Notes: a model not told the origin generated them from the sequence alone. A stretch of DNA of 64,000 nucleotides from JABMPO01 sp964539785 (GCA_964539785.1 CAZIJQ010000002.1:38786-102785); one strand, 5' to 3'. Shown: positions 10,545 to 19,810, counted from the stretch's first letter. A program made the numbers and translations.

Positions 10545-10571
10545 AGACCTATTCCATTCCTTTTGGATTGA

Positions 10572-13500
10572 TTAAAAATTGTAGCTGAAATTGATCCCTA
10601 AGAAAACATCTCTCGGAGTCAAAAATGTAAAGAAAGTCTGATCCGGCATATCAATATATGCTTTGGTGTCAAGGATATCATTCATCCTACCACTTGGAAC
10701 AATGCTCCAGGTCCCATCGCTATATTCATAATACTCCTGAGTAGATCGTTCATAGTAAATCTCTAATTCACTTGGTGATATGGCATTATAATGCGTTATT
10801 ACTGAAACGATAGGAACAAAATCGACGCCACTTTCACGCACATCTCCTGGTTGGTCATCACCTGGAATATTTCCATAGCCTAATTTCTCTCCAACCTTTT
10901 CCGGAAGATGCAATGATTGCATATAATAATCGTAATCATGACCATCCGAAAAAGACTCGGTTGAGAATCTTTTAATATCCAGGGCATTAAAAATGTCCAG
11001 AAAGAATTTTACGCTGAAACTATTGAAGTTAAATACTTTCGAAACCTTTAAATCCAGGTTGATATAATCTTTCCATTGCAGATTATATTGTATCCCGCTA
11101 ACCTTATTGGGATTGTAGGTGAACCACCCCCCCGATGTCCAGCGACCAATGAAATTCAGATGCCAATCCCCCAGAATATATTGATCAAGTATGCTGGGAC
11201 CAAACTTGTAAGGCGTGAATAGATCCAGATAACCCTTCATCCTTGGTCTGGGTTTGGGTTTGGACTGATATCTACTTGCCAATTCGTATGTTAATTGGTC
11301 GCCAGGATGTTCATTATACTCTGCCAGGTTGAAATACCCCGAGCTCGAGACCCGATATTCATAATTGATCATTCCACGATACCAATCACCCCGACTCTTA
11401 TTCAATTCGATTTCGAAACCACGGATATCGGAATAACTGTTGCTGGTCAATTGACGGAAATTCACTTTTCCATTCATACTGATATAGCGCGTCCAATCCT
11501 GCTGACGGGAGACATCTTTATAATAGCCTGCTAAATGAACCAGAAACTGGTCATTTATCGCTTGATCGAAGCCCAGTTCGTAGGATATGGTACGGGCTGG
11601 AATTAGACTGGGGTCTCCCAAATAGGAAATAGACCCTACACTATTGCGTTGAACCCGGTAGAGAGCTTCTGTTGTGGGTGATTGATTGAAATGACCATAA
11701 TTAAAATACAATCGTGATGTTTCTGTAATTGGATGTGAGATCCCTAGTCTAGGGCTGATTGTAATAACCGGGTCAGCATCCACTAAGTATTCCGAATCCC
11801 ATATTTCATCTTCAGGGATTGAAATGAATTCATCATCATAAGGTTCAAAATCAAACCACTTTCCATTAGGATCGGAGTAGTCAACATTCAATCCCAGGGT
11901 TGAAATCAACCCTTTAAATTCGATTTTATCTTGGATATATACCAACAGACTGAATGGACTACGCGTGTAGTCATTCCACAGGTTGCCCTCTGGTAATACT
12001 TTGTTGATAGACCCGAATTTCATATGCATATCATGCATAACAAATTCAAAACCGGTGTTTAACTGATTATGTGAATTAAACTGATTGGTGTACCCCAATC
12101 TAATTGAAGTCGTCTTTACTTCTGTTGAATCGCGGGAGGTCGAAATAGGACCACCCATGGTAAGGCCCCCATCTACACTTGAAAGAAATTCCTGCTCGTA
12201 TCCAAATGGAGCCTCATCTACAAAATAGCCAGGAAAGATCTCCGTCAATGTTTCTGTATCCCGAAACGGTCCAGGACCTGTTCGATATGTCTTTTTTAAA
12301 TGTTTCACTTGAATTTCATAAAACGATTTTAAATTGATTATATGCGATAATTGAACTGCTGCAGACCAGTGATGGCGATCGGTTCTGGAATAATAATCAC
12401 TAGTGAAGATTCTCCAAGGAATGGTAAATCCCGTTCGGTCAATCTGTTGTGCGACCCCAGTTACGGAACTGATATAGGATACTCCACCCGACCGGGAAAG
12501 ATTAGTGGCTTGCATATCCCCCCAAAAGCTCGTCATCGACAATTTGGTTTTATTAGAAATATCCGAAGTTACTTTAAGCATACTGTTCTCTTTATATACG
12601 CCATCAGTAGAGAGAGACATCAAATACATGTTCTGATTTTTGGTATAAGAATAATAAAACCGCAGATTGCCCAGCATTTTGCCTACTAAAGGTACAGGCC
12701 CACCAAAACCCAGATCGATATTAAAATCTGGATCCCGGATGTAACCATCCTTGCGATGATGCCACATAAACAATTGTTTGACCGCTTGAGGTGTCAAATC
12801 ATTGGTGGGATCATCATCAGTCAACAACGCTTGTGAGATTCCTACCCATCCACCATCAAACCCTGAATATTTTTGTACGGTGTAGTCATCCCACCCGGCA
12901 TTATTGGTACCAAACCAGGCCACGCTATCCACGGTATATGGCAGAAGCCAATAAGAATTTGGATCAAAAACAGAGGAACCGAAATGTTTGGCTGCCGGCG
13001 GACTGTATTTATATGTTATTGTTGCAGCGTATTTGTCCGGATCGCCTTCCTTGGTCACCACATTCACAATTCCAGATCGAACATTATGATACTCTGCGCT
13101 AAAACCGCCTGTCTGGATTGATACTTCCTTTACAGCGCTGAGAGGAATTCCAGTTATGGGAGAGTTATCTCTTTCATCTCTCAGCACCATACCGTCAACC
13201 ATAAGCATCGTTTCGTCCGCATCACCACCACGAATCGCCAAATCACTAGAAATACCTGCTTTCAACCCTACTATTGAACCCAGACTAGTAAAAGGTAATT
13301 CTGCGATCTCGTCACTGGAAACGCTCAATTGACTGGCTGCTACATCCATCTTGATAATTTTTGCTTCTGCTACCACTGTTACACCTTCTCCTACCAAAAC
13401 TTCTTCATCCATTGCAATATCAACATTTGTCGTCAAATCAATTTCAACTCGAACATCGGTCACTGTAGTTCTGGTATATCCGATCATTGATATAACTAAT

Positions 13501-13748
13501 TCATATACACCCGGTGTAACATTTAGAATGAAAAATTGACCATTTATATCCGTGGCTGCTCCGAGATAAGTGTTTACCAGTTGAACATTCGCTCCAATAA
13601 GTGGATCACCAGTTCTTCCCTCAGTAATTCTACCGCTGATTTTTCCTGTTACTGCACCAAATACATTCGTTGAGAATAATAATATGGATAAAACCCTGAT
13701 GATTAGTTTCTTTGGTAATTGGGTGTGACTAAGCTTGGTCGTACTCAT
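10572..13748 (-). CDS. TonB-dependent receptor, first gene of the envelope operon
   Basis: 1058 residues. After a leader of about 31 residues come a carboxypeptidase-regulatory-like domain (GKISGRITEGRTGDPLIGANV, about 33-120), a plug domain (about 125-235, with DLAIRGGDADETMLMVDG and GIVNVVTKEGD) and a large beta-barrel. The start is supported by a strong GGAGGA ribosome binding site 9-10 bases upstream of the ATG. It is the first gene of the minus-strand run down to position 1. The paralogue at 2403-5597 shares nearly the same plug and barrel landmarks (RFYLSHF/RFYYSYT, YFNYGHF, DVTQQPGW/DVSRQQDW). The transported ligand is unknown. Confidence 0.88.
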   Translation of the reverse strand: MSTTKLSHTQLPKKLIIRVLSILLFSTNVFGAVTGKISGRITEGRTGDPLIGANVQLVNTYLGAATDINGQFFILNVTPGVYELVISMIGYTRTTVTDVRVEIDLTTNVDIAMDEEVLVGEGVTVVAEAKIIKMDVAASQLSVSSDEIAELPFTSLGSIVGLKAGISSDLAIRGGDADETMLMVDGMVLRDERDNSPITGIPLSAVKEVSIQTGGFSAEYHNVRSGIVNVVTKEGDPDKYAATITYKYSPPAAKHFGSSVFDPNSYWLLPYTVDSVAWFGTNNAGWDDYTVQKYSGFDGGWVGISQALLTDDDPTNDLTPQAVKQLFMWHHRKDGYIRDPDFNIDLGFGGPVPLVGKMLGNLRFYYSYTKNQNMYLMSLSTDGVYKENSMLKVTSDISNKTKLSMTSFWGDMQATNLSRSGGVSYISSVTGVAQQIDRTGFTIPWRIFTSDYYSRTDRHHWSAAVQLSHIINLKSFYEIQVKHLKKTYRTGPGPFRDTETLTEIFPGYFVDEAPFGYEQEFLSSVDGGLTMGGPISTSRDSTEVKTTSIRLGYTNQFNSHNQLNTGFEFVMHDMHMKFGSINKVLPEGNLWNDYTRSPFSLLVYIQDKIEFKGLISTLGLNVDYSDPNGKWFDFEPYDDEFISIPEDEIWDSEYLVDADPVITISPRLGISHPITETSRLYFNYGHFNQSPTTEALYRVQRNSVGSISYLGDPSLIPARTISYELGFDQAINDQFLVHLAGYYKDVSRQQDWTRYISMNGKVNFRQLTSNSYSDIRGFEIELNKSRGDWYRGMINYEYRVSSSGYFNLAEYNEHPGDQLTYELASRYQSKPKPRPRMKGYLDLFTPYKFGPSILDQYILGDWHLNFIGRWTSGGWFTYNPNKVSGIQYNLQWKDYINLDLKVSKVFNFNSFSVKFFLDIFNALDIKRFSTESFSDGHDYDYYMQSLHLPEKVGEKLGYGNIPGDDQPGDVRESGVDFVPIVSVITHYNAISPSELEIYYERSTQEYYEYSDGTWSIVPSGRMNDILDTKAYIDMPDQTFFTFLTPRDVFLGINFSYNF

Positions 13749-13903
13749 TCCGTATTATCCTCCAAACATATTGTTGAAATTTTTTTGCCGATTTTCCCAT
13801 TCCGTGCAGAAAGGAAGTTATAACAAAAGATTTAAAAAAGAGAGTAATTAATTCAATTACTCCAGCCTGAGAATGAATCTCAAGTGTTCTGCTGTTAATT
13901 GAT

Positions 13904-14914
13904 TTAACTCGCATTATAAGCACGCACCGATTCGATCATAGCTTGAAAATTCTCAAGTTTCACATAATCGGGGATGCTATTTCCGGAGCCCACACAATAA
14001 CCACCATTATAACCAACATTTTCAATATTAAATTTAACTTGCTTCCGAACATCTTCCACCGTTCCCAAGGCCAGTACATCACCAACATCAAGATTACCAA
14101 TCAGGCATAATTTATCGCCATATTTCTGTTTTACTTCGACTATATCCATTGCTTTAGGCTCAATTGGATGCAAGGCATCAACTCCACAACCCAATATATC
14201 TTCCATTACATCCCATAATATACCATCGCTATGATAAATAAGGGGCTTGTTATATTTCTCGGCCATCTCTCCTATTTTCTTCAGCCATGGGAAGAAATAA
14301 CGACGCAGAACATCCGGGCTCATCATCAGTCCGGAATTATAGGCAATATCGTCACTGTACCAGATGGCATCCACTACATCATTTTCGACAAAATACTCAA
14401 ACATGCTGATCACAGGAGCAGCAATTTTGTCGATAATTGCCTGGATCAAATCCGGTTGATCAAAAGTTGCATAGGAAAACCCTTCAAACCCCATTAGCTC
14501 CCAGGCCATGGTAAATATATCACCATACTGACCAATCACTCCCATTCCTTCCGGCAATAAATCGCCAACCTGATCAAATACGGAATAATTGATCTGAGTT
14601 GCATCCGTAAACTCAAACTGTTCAAACTGGTCCCAGGTAGTGATTAGTCCCTGCCCTTCTGGTGCCCAGGTAATCGATTGGGTAATACTCTCATCGGAAT
14701 TGTGACCGGGGATGTTGAAATCCGCCTGGGGTTGGAGTTTAATATAATCATATCCGGCTGAACGCCAGAAATGGATATCATCTTCAAGTGAAAGGATTGG
14801 TTTTCCCAAAAATTTCTCCTTGATAGTCGGATGAATCCCCAGCTCCACTAACGGAATGTGACTCCCTTTACCCCTTCGAAGAGTAAGTAGTAATTGCTCT
14901 ATATCAGGACTCAC
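13904..14914 (-). CDS. Uroporphyrinogen decarboxylase-superfamily protein, probable corrinoid-dependent methyl transfer
   Basis: 336 residues with the URO-D/MtaA fold signature: GYDYIKLQPQADF near residue 53-65, a mid-region with MGFEGFSYATFDQPDLI, YHSDG at about 239, GVDALHPIEPKAMD and a C-terminal GGYCVGSGNSIPD. In methyl-CoM-type MtaA proteins zinc is held by His-X-Cys plus a distal Cys. Here the first pair is His-Ser-Asp and only the distal Cys (GGYC) is obvious, as in many UroD-like proteins linked to methyl metabolism. It is the last gene of the corrinoid methyl-transfer cluster but is separated from it by 311 bp. Heme synthesis seems unlikely given the context. Confidence 0.75.
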   Translation of the reverse strand: MSPDIEQLLLTLRRGKGSHIPLVELGIHPTIKEKFLGKPILSLEDDIHFWRSAGYDYIKLQPQADFNIPGHNSDESITQSITWAPEGQGLITTWDQFEQFEFTDATQINYSVFDQVGDLLPEGMGVIGQYGDIFTMAWELMGFEGFSYATFDQPDLIQAIIDKIAAPVISMFEYFVENDVVDAIWYSDDIAYNSGLMMSPDVLRRYFFPWLKKIGEMAEKYNKPLIYHSDGILWDVMEDILGCGVDALHPIEPKAMDIVEVKQKYGDKLCLIGNLDVGDVLALGTVEDVRKQVKFNIENVGYNGGYCVGSGNSIPDYVKLENFQAMIESVRAYNAS

Positions 14915-15225
14915 AACTCATCCTGGCCTGTGAGTTATTGGTTATTTACCAGTAAGGACATCAACATTAGTTCCGCAATCAGTTTCTGGCATCATAATCA
15001 ATAGTCGAATCTGTCCAGTTTGCGTGAGAAGTTAGTATAAACACCTGCAAAGAATGAATTGTTTTATTGAGAATATGATAAAATTACTAGTGGGCGTAAC
15101 ATCTTAATATTAATCAAGTAGTAGAATTATCAAAAACAACCTGAAAACTCTATCCGGTATTTCCGAACAATTACAAATCGACAACAGTGCTGAAATGGCT
15201 CGTGATTACTTGGCAACCACCTGAA
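14915..15225. other. Intergenic gap with no recognised feature
   Basis: 311 bp between the UroD-like gene and the DUF1460 gene, both on the minus strand. The sequence is AT-rich and I see no long frame, RNA gene or strong hairpin. The gap is unusually large for this compact cluster and probably contains the promoter of the UroD-like gene. Confidence 0.4.
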
Positions 15226-16074
15226 TCAGATATTCTTACTTAACGGCATAAATTTGCTGATTACAATTCCATCAAAACGCGGTTTGTTTTCTGGAAAATA
15301 ATATTCCAGAAAATCTAGTTTGACAGTCTCTCCCGCCGATTGCGAAGCGTGAATGAGATATTTATGATCTATGATCATTCCTTCATGGGCAAAGATTATC
15401 CCCATTTTATAATATTTCTCTTTTACAAAAGAAACTATGCATACCTCGGGAATTTTTCTGAGTAGATCAGCATTTATCTGAGTATTGGGAATGTAGCCCA
15501 ATTTAATAGGCCGGTTCCAGCCCAGGTTCAGGAATTCGCTCCCGTCTTCTTGGCGGTTAAGAGTAACCTCGGCAATTGCAATTTGGTCGGCTGGTAATAG
15601 CTTTTCAACTATGCTAATGGTATTGGGATTGGCAGTTACCCGGTCGGCGGTATAATGCCAGCGCGATTTATAGGTCGGCTTTTTTATACCCTGGGCATTT
15701 ACTTTGTAGTGAATCTTAATCATATTATTCCTTGCAGCAGCCCAACTGTCACTCTGGGCAAAAGCAAGTGTCGTTAAAACATGTCCGGTGCAGTCCGAAA
15801 CATCCAACCGAATAATCGGATCCAGGTCCGGTTCAATCTCTTCTCCCAGTTTGAATATTTCATAAGGGGTTCCAACCCGCCACAAAGCCAGTGCTTTTAC
15901 GCGATCTTCAAATTTTGGAAAATGGTCCTGAAACTCTGGCAGCAAGATCGAAACTTCCGCTTCGGTTAGGGTCCATGGTTTTGGCAAAGTCTCCAGCCAA
16001 TCCCAATGGTTTGTACAACTTATCAGCGCCATTAGAGTTAATACAGAAATTAATCGAACCACGTTTTTAGGCAT
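15226..16074 (-). CDS. DUF1460 (N-acetylmuramoyl-L-alanine amidase-like) lipoprotein
   Basis: 282 residues from the ATG at 16074, which has a GGAG ribosome binding site; an ATG 15 bases upstream at 16089 lacks one. The leader MPKNVVRLISVLTLMALISC ends in a good lipobox (LISC). The body matches the DUF1460 family: GTPYEIF, DVSDCTGHVLTTLAFA with the likely catalytic Cys, a LNLGWNRPIKLGYIPN segment and HEGMIIDHKYLIHAS near the C-terminus supplying the His. Family members are NlpC/P60-like peptidoglycan amidases. It sits 28 bp after the homocysteine methyltransferase gene, so it is probably co-transcribed with the corrinoid genes although its cell-wall function has no obvious link to them. Confidence 0.75.
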   Translation of the reverse strand: MPKNVVRLISVLTLMALISCTNHWDWLETLPKPWTLTEAEVSILLPEFQDHFPKFEDRVKALALWRVGTPYEIFKLGEEIEPDLDPIIRLDVSDCTGHVLTTLAFAQSDSWAAARNNMIKIHYKVNAQGIKKPTYKSRWHYTADRVTANPNTISIVEKLLPADQIAIAEVTLNRQEDGSEFLNLGWNRPIKLGYIPNTQINADLLRKIPEVCIVSFVKEKYYKMGIIFAHEGMIIDHKYLIHASQSAGETVKLDFLEYYFPENKPRFDGIVISKFMPLSKNI

Positions 16075-16101
16075 AAATACTCCAATCATTAGAAATTCAA
16101 C

Positions 16102-16995
16102 TTACTCATTCTCTATTGTATCAACCACTTTTCTGATTGCACGGATATGGTCTGGAGTTGTACCGCAACAACCACCAATAATTGAAACACCGGCAGAAAT
16201 TAATTGTTGTACGCGATCAGCAAAAAAATCTGCTGACTCTTTATAAACCAGCCGACCATTTTGATTTTCCGGTTGACCTGCATTAGATTGAATTATGATC
16301 GGGGTATCGGTTACCTTATGAAATTCCCGGGCAATTTCGATCATTTTATCAAGCCCGTTACCACAATTGGAACCGATGACATCAGCGCCGGCTTTTACCA
16401 GTGCTTCGACAGCATCAGCAATACTCACACCCATGATTGTAAAAAATCCCCGTGGCGTCGGATCAAAAGTCATGGTAGCGATAACCGGAATGCTCGGTGC
16501 TATTTTTCTCGCTGCCTGCACTGCAATTATCGCTTCATTAATGTCGATCATAGTCTCAACACAGATCAGATCAACACCTGCACTAACCAAGGCGGAAATC
16601 TGACGCTCAAATCCGTCTTGCAATTCCGCTGGTGTACCAGCACCATAGGGCTCAAGCAATTTACCTGAAGGTCCGCAGGAACCGGATACCAGAACACCTT
16701 CCTTAACAGATTCTCTTACATAAGTCACTGCCAGGCTGTTTATTTCTTCGGTCTTTGCACCCAAATCATATTCAGATAGCTTAACCGCTGAACCTCCGAA
16801 TGTATTGGTCTGCACAATGTCAGCTCCGGCCTCGGAATAGGACCGAGCTATTTCACGTAATAGATCTCCATGGGTCAGATTCAGGGTTTCCGGACAATCA
16901 CCGGGATTCAAACCCTTTTCGAATAACGCCGTGCCCATGGCCCCATCTGAGACCAGAATCTGGCCTGCTTTGATACGCTTAATCAATGACTGCAT
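16102..16995 (-). CDS. Homocysteine S-methyltransferase (MetH N-terminal-domain type)
   Basis: 297 residues from the ATG at 16995 (a GTG two codons upstream is also possible). The barrel begins VSDGAMGTALFEKGLNPG, and the zinc ligands of the family are in place: Cys in GSNCGNG at about 211 and the vicinal pair in GGCCGTTP at about 276-277. It should activate homocysteine thiolate and accept a methyl group from a methylated corrinoid, forming methionine. Full-length MetH carries this domain fused to folate, cobalamin and activation domains. Here those parts are separate genes: the corrinoid protein is 15 bp upstream and the activation-like protein next. The methyl donor domain appears to be the MttB-family protein, not a folate-binding domain (inference from gene order). 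Confidence 0.86.
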   Translation of the reverse strand: MQSLIKRIKAGQILVSDGAMGTALFEKGLNPGDCPETLNLTHGDLLREIARSYSEAGADIVQTNTFGGSAVKLSEYDLGAKTEEINSLAVTYVRESVKEGVLVSGSCGPSGKLLEPYGAGTPAELQDGFERQISALVSAGVDLICVETMIDINEAIIAVQAARKIAPSIPVIATMTFDPTPRGFFTIMGVSIADAVEALVKAGADVIGSNCGNGLDKMIEIAREFHKVTDTPIIIQSNAGQPENQNGRLVYKESADFFADRVQQLISAGVSIIGGCCGTTPDHIRAIRKVVDTIENE

Positions 16996-17010
16996 AATCA
17001 CTTAATAAAT

Positions 17011-17637
17011 TTATAATTGTTTAACCCGTTCCACAGCGCTGGCAGCATCAAAGGCATAGGCATCGGCTCCAATTTCAGCGGCAAACTCTTCTGATGCCGG
17101 AGCTCCACCCACGATTACTTTAATCTGATCTTTCAATTTTTTTTGCTTGAGTAATTCTACCACATTATTCATCACTGGCATAGTCGTAGTCAGCAATGCC
17201 GACATACCAATAATTCCGGCTTTTTCGTTAATTGCTGTTTCCACAAATTTTTCCGGGCTGACATCCTTACCCAAGTCGATCACTTCAAATCCGGCTCCTT
17301 TAAGCATGATTCCCACCAGATTTTTTCCTATATCGTGCAAGTCCCCCTTGACGGTACCAATGACGACCTTACCCAATCCGGACTGCTCTGCCAGGGTCAG
17401 CAACGGTTTTAATAATTCCATTCCGGCCTGCATGGCGCGGGCTGCCAGAAGAACATCAGGAAGAAAAATTTCATGTGCTCTGAATTTTTCGCCAATAACA
17501 TCCATTCCGGCAATTAAGGCCTGGTTTAATATTTGAGTTGCCGGTACCCCATTTTTCAAAGCTTGCTCAGTCAGGTCATGTACAGATTTGTCTTCCCCTT
17601 TTTCGAGTAAATCCGCAATCTGATTCAAGATTTCCAT
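17011..17637 (-). CDS. Methyltransferase cognate corrinoid protein
   Basis: 208 residues: a four-helix cap domain (about 1-85) with the pocket segment AHEIFLPDVLLAARAM, then a Rossmann-like cobalamin-binding domain carrying GDLHDIG, in which His101 is the predicted lower axial ligand of cobalt (the Asp-X-His-X-X-Gly motif), followed by GMSALLTTTM and VGGAPAS. The length equals that of MtbC/MtmC/MttC-type proteins. It shuttles methyl groups between a donor-specific methyltransferase and an acceptor enzyme. An AAAGGA ribosome binding site precedes the ATG. Its immediate neighbours are the homocysteine methyltransferase downstream and the MetH-activation-like gene upstream, indicating homocysteine as acceptor. 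Confidence 0.9.
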   Translation of the reverse strand: MEILNQIADLLEKGEDKSVHDLTEQALKNGVPATQILNQALIAGMDVIGEKFRAHEIFLPDVLLAARAMQAGMELLKPLLTLAEQSGLGKVVIGTVKGDLHDIGKNLVGIMLKGAGFEVIDLGKDVSPEKFVETAINEKAGIIGMSALLTTTMPVMNNVVELLKQKKLKDQIKVIVGGAPASEEFAAEIGADAYAFDAASAVERVKQL

Positions 17638-17648
17638 TGTTCAATCCT

Positions 17649-18353
17649 TTAGTCATTAAGTGATTTCAGTCGACTATAGCATGAGTATGTACGACAAACG
17701 CGACAGAAAGAAAAATTCGGTTTAAAAATGTGTATATCCGCCTCGCCAGCAATTAAAACACCGGTAACGGATTTTATTGGTTCCATTAAAAAGCTATCAT
17801 TCAATATTATTCCGATTGTTTCCGGTTTCAGGTAACGAAATAATTTTTTCTGACCGCTAATATGCCAGCCACAATAACCGGGACTATAACTCAATACTTT
17901 AATAGAATCATCCTGATTAGCGAAGGAAGCTTCATGATATTGTTTTTCCATCATTCCGGCGGCATTATCCGCCGCCAGCGAAGCAACTGTATCCAAAGTA
18001 TATCCCAGGGCAATGTCATTGGAACCCACCAGTTCTGCAATCAGATTACTGACTTCGGCCCCCATTGTTATAGCAAACAAGGCCAGACGATCAGCATCAG
18101 GATAGATTCCACTTAAAGGAGCACTATTATCATTTTCTCCTTCACCAATAAAAATATCAGCAAATTCAGCATTTGTCAGTTCCTGTCGGATACCAATTGG
18201 TTGAGCCACTGCCGTGAAATTTTTCCGAGCTGTTTCGATCAAATTCATAACTTTGGATGAAATAGAATGGTCTTCCTTGACTCCCTGTTGTTTTAGAACT
18301 TCCTTAACTTCGGGCAATATTTCTGAAACTGCTATTGGAATGGGAACTATCAT
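17649..18353 (-). CDS. MetH activation-domain-like protein, probable corrinoid reactivation
   Basis: 234 residues resembling the C-terminal activation domain of cobalamin-dependent methionine synthase. It keeps the AdoMet-pocket core as SYSPGY (155-160), where MetH has Arg-Pro-Ala-Pro-Gly-Tyr, so the family Arg is Ser here. The C-terminus carries a CRVCRTYSC motif (Cys217, Cys220, Cys225) that MetH lacks and that could bind a metal or Fe-S cluster. In MetH this domain binds AdoMet to remethylate oxidised cobalamin; a similar rescue role for the neighbouring corrinoid protein is inferred. The ATG overlaps the stop codon of the MttB-family gene (TAATG), which suggests translational coupling. 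Confidence 0.75.
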   Translation of the reverse strand: MIVPIPIAVSEILPEVKEVLKQQGVKEDHSISSKVMNLIETARKNFTAVAQPIGIRQELTNAEFADIFIGEGENDNSAPLSGIYPDADRLALFAITMGAEVSNLIAELVGSNDIALGYTLDTVASLAADNAAGMMEKQYHEASFANQDDSIKVLSYSPGYCGWHISGQKKLFRYLKPETIGIILNDSFLMEPIKSVTGVLIAGEADIHIFKPNFSFCRVCRTYSCYSRLKSLND

Positions 18354-19810
18354 TACACTAAGGCTGGAAATTTGTGCTGACCATATTTTCCAGCTTCATT
18401 TTTCATTCGTTCCCGTAAATCATTTTTAACTGATTCAGGTAGTGTGGATGGGGTATAATTTAATAGCATTCGATCCACTTCACCGGCAGCTCTACTCCCT
18501 AAATTTGTGCTGCCTTCTTCAATCCAGCGTGGTCGATTCGCCCGATCTATCACAGCGCCCGGGAAATAATGTTCCCTACGCAAATGCTTCCGGGTGTGAT
18601 TTGATATCAGCAGGTGCTCATCACGCAATAACTCCTCTAAGATGAGAACAGCAGGAAAGTCGTCCCGCGGTGTAATACCGGCTACCATTCGCAGACACAT
18701 CCCGGCAATTTCATTATCCAAAACTAATTTTTCCAGGCTTTGGCAACTTTCAAAATCCAGCATTCCCGGTCCGGAAATATTATTGATGCCAGATAAGGCC
18801 GCCAGGGTAGCTCCAATTCCTGTCTCCAGACCAGCCTGAGCATCCAGAATCTTAGCATCGCTGAGGGCAATGTAGGCCTGGGTCGGCAAACCAAGGCGTG
18901 TACCGATTTCGTTATTGGCACAGTCAATCATCATTGTCTCGATTGCTCCCATAGGAGTTGTCTCATAACGCACATCGAAAACAGCCGGTGAACCACCCCA
19001 TAAAACCGGAGTTCCGGGGTTTGCTAATTGACTGATTACCAGACCGCTGAGTGTTTCAGCAGCATGTTGAATGATTGACCCGGTTAATGTAACCGGAGCG
19101 ACAAATCCCGATAATGGCATGGAAATAAATTCCACTGGAATTGAGTAACGGGCACAATCCACCAGGTTTTGCGAGGTAACATCACTCCACTTCAATGGTG
19201 ATGTAGGGCAGCAGGAAAAGATAGTAAGCGGTTTTTCTTTTAAGGCTCGCTCAGAACCGCGGACTGCCAGTTGTAAATCCTTCATCACTTCAAATGCTTC
19301 GATGGTAAAGGCGCCTGTTACCACCGGCTTTTCTCCATACAACAAGCTCAAATAAAGCCGATAACTATCCGATATTTTTTCATGCACATCAGCCGGTATG
19401 AAAGCCGTACTCTGGGATGCGATATTATCAAGCTGGCTAATAATTTTCACATATTTGATATAATCATTAGTGTTGGGTTTTCGAATTTTCTGTGTCTTAT
19501 GATCAAATATATTCAAGGCTGCTGATCCGGGAGTAAAATGAACTTTATCTCCGGAAAAATCATGGGTTTGTTGACCCAGCACATCATAAAGTGAAAACGA
19601 TGATACTGCTGAATCCAGGGCAGTGTTTATTAACTGTTCAGGTATATAAGCCCTGGATTTTTCCATGTCGATCCGGGCACCATGATCTGCCAGCATCGCA
19701 AGAATTTCCGAATTGTTTATCTCTACGCCCAAAGAATCTAGAATGAGATAACTTTCAGCAATTATTTTTGATACAAGTTCGGGCGCTAAAAAATTCACTT
19801 TTGGCCGCAT
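18353..19810 (-). CDS. MttB-family (trimethylamine/betaine-type) corrinoid methyltransferase, non-pyrrolysine
   Basis: 485 residues, the usual length of the MttB superfamily. Recognisable segments are SLGVEI near the start, HFTPGSAALNIFD, a TSPLKW stretch, MPLSGFVAPVTLTGSIIQHAAE and GSPAVFDVRYETTPMGAIE. There is no in-frame amber codon, so it is not a pyrrolysine enzyme. Non-Pyl members demethylate quaternary amines such as glycine betaine, proline betaine, carnitine or gamma-butyrobetaine (family knowledge); the substrate here cannot be told from sequence. A strong AAGGAG ribosome binding site precedes the ATG and this is the first gene of the corrinoid operon. It should methylate the corrinoid protein at 17011-17637. 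Confidence 0.85.
   Translation of the reverse strand: MRPKVNFLAPELVSKIIAESYLILDSLGVEINNSEILAMLADHGARIDMEKSRAYIPEQLINTALDSAVSSFSLYDVLGQQTHDFSGDKVHFTPGSAALNIFDHKTQKIRKPNTNDYIKYVKIISQLDNIASQSTAFIPADVHEKISDSYRLYLSLLYGEKPVVTGAFTIEAFEVMKDLQLAVRGSERALKEKPLTIFSCCPTSPLKWSDVTSQNLVDCARYSIPVEFISMPLSGFVAPVTLTGSIIQHAAETLSGLVISQLANPGTPVLWGGSPAVFDVRYETTPMGAIETMMIDCANNEIGTRLGLPTQAYIALSDAKILDAQAGLETGIGATLAALSGINNISGPGMLDFESCQSLEKLVLDNEIAGMCLRMVAGITPRDDFPAVLILEELLRDEHLLISNHTRKHLRREHYFPGAVIDRANRPRWIEEGSTNLGSRAAGEVDRMLLNYTPSTLPESVKNDLRERMKNEAGKYGQHKFPALV

Noticed and set aside
13729..13923. 64-codon minus-strand frame between the receptor and UroD-like genes
   Set aside because: Overlaps the ends of both neighbours, no ribosome binding site and no recognisable composition.
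18353..19810. Pyrrolysine use in the MttB-family gene
   Set aside because: The full-length frame has no internal amber codon and no pyl genes are in the window.
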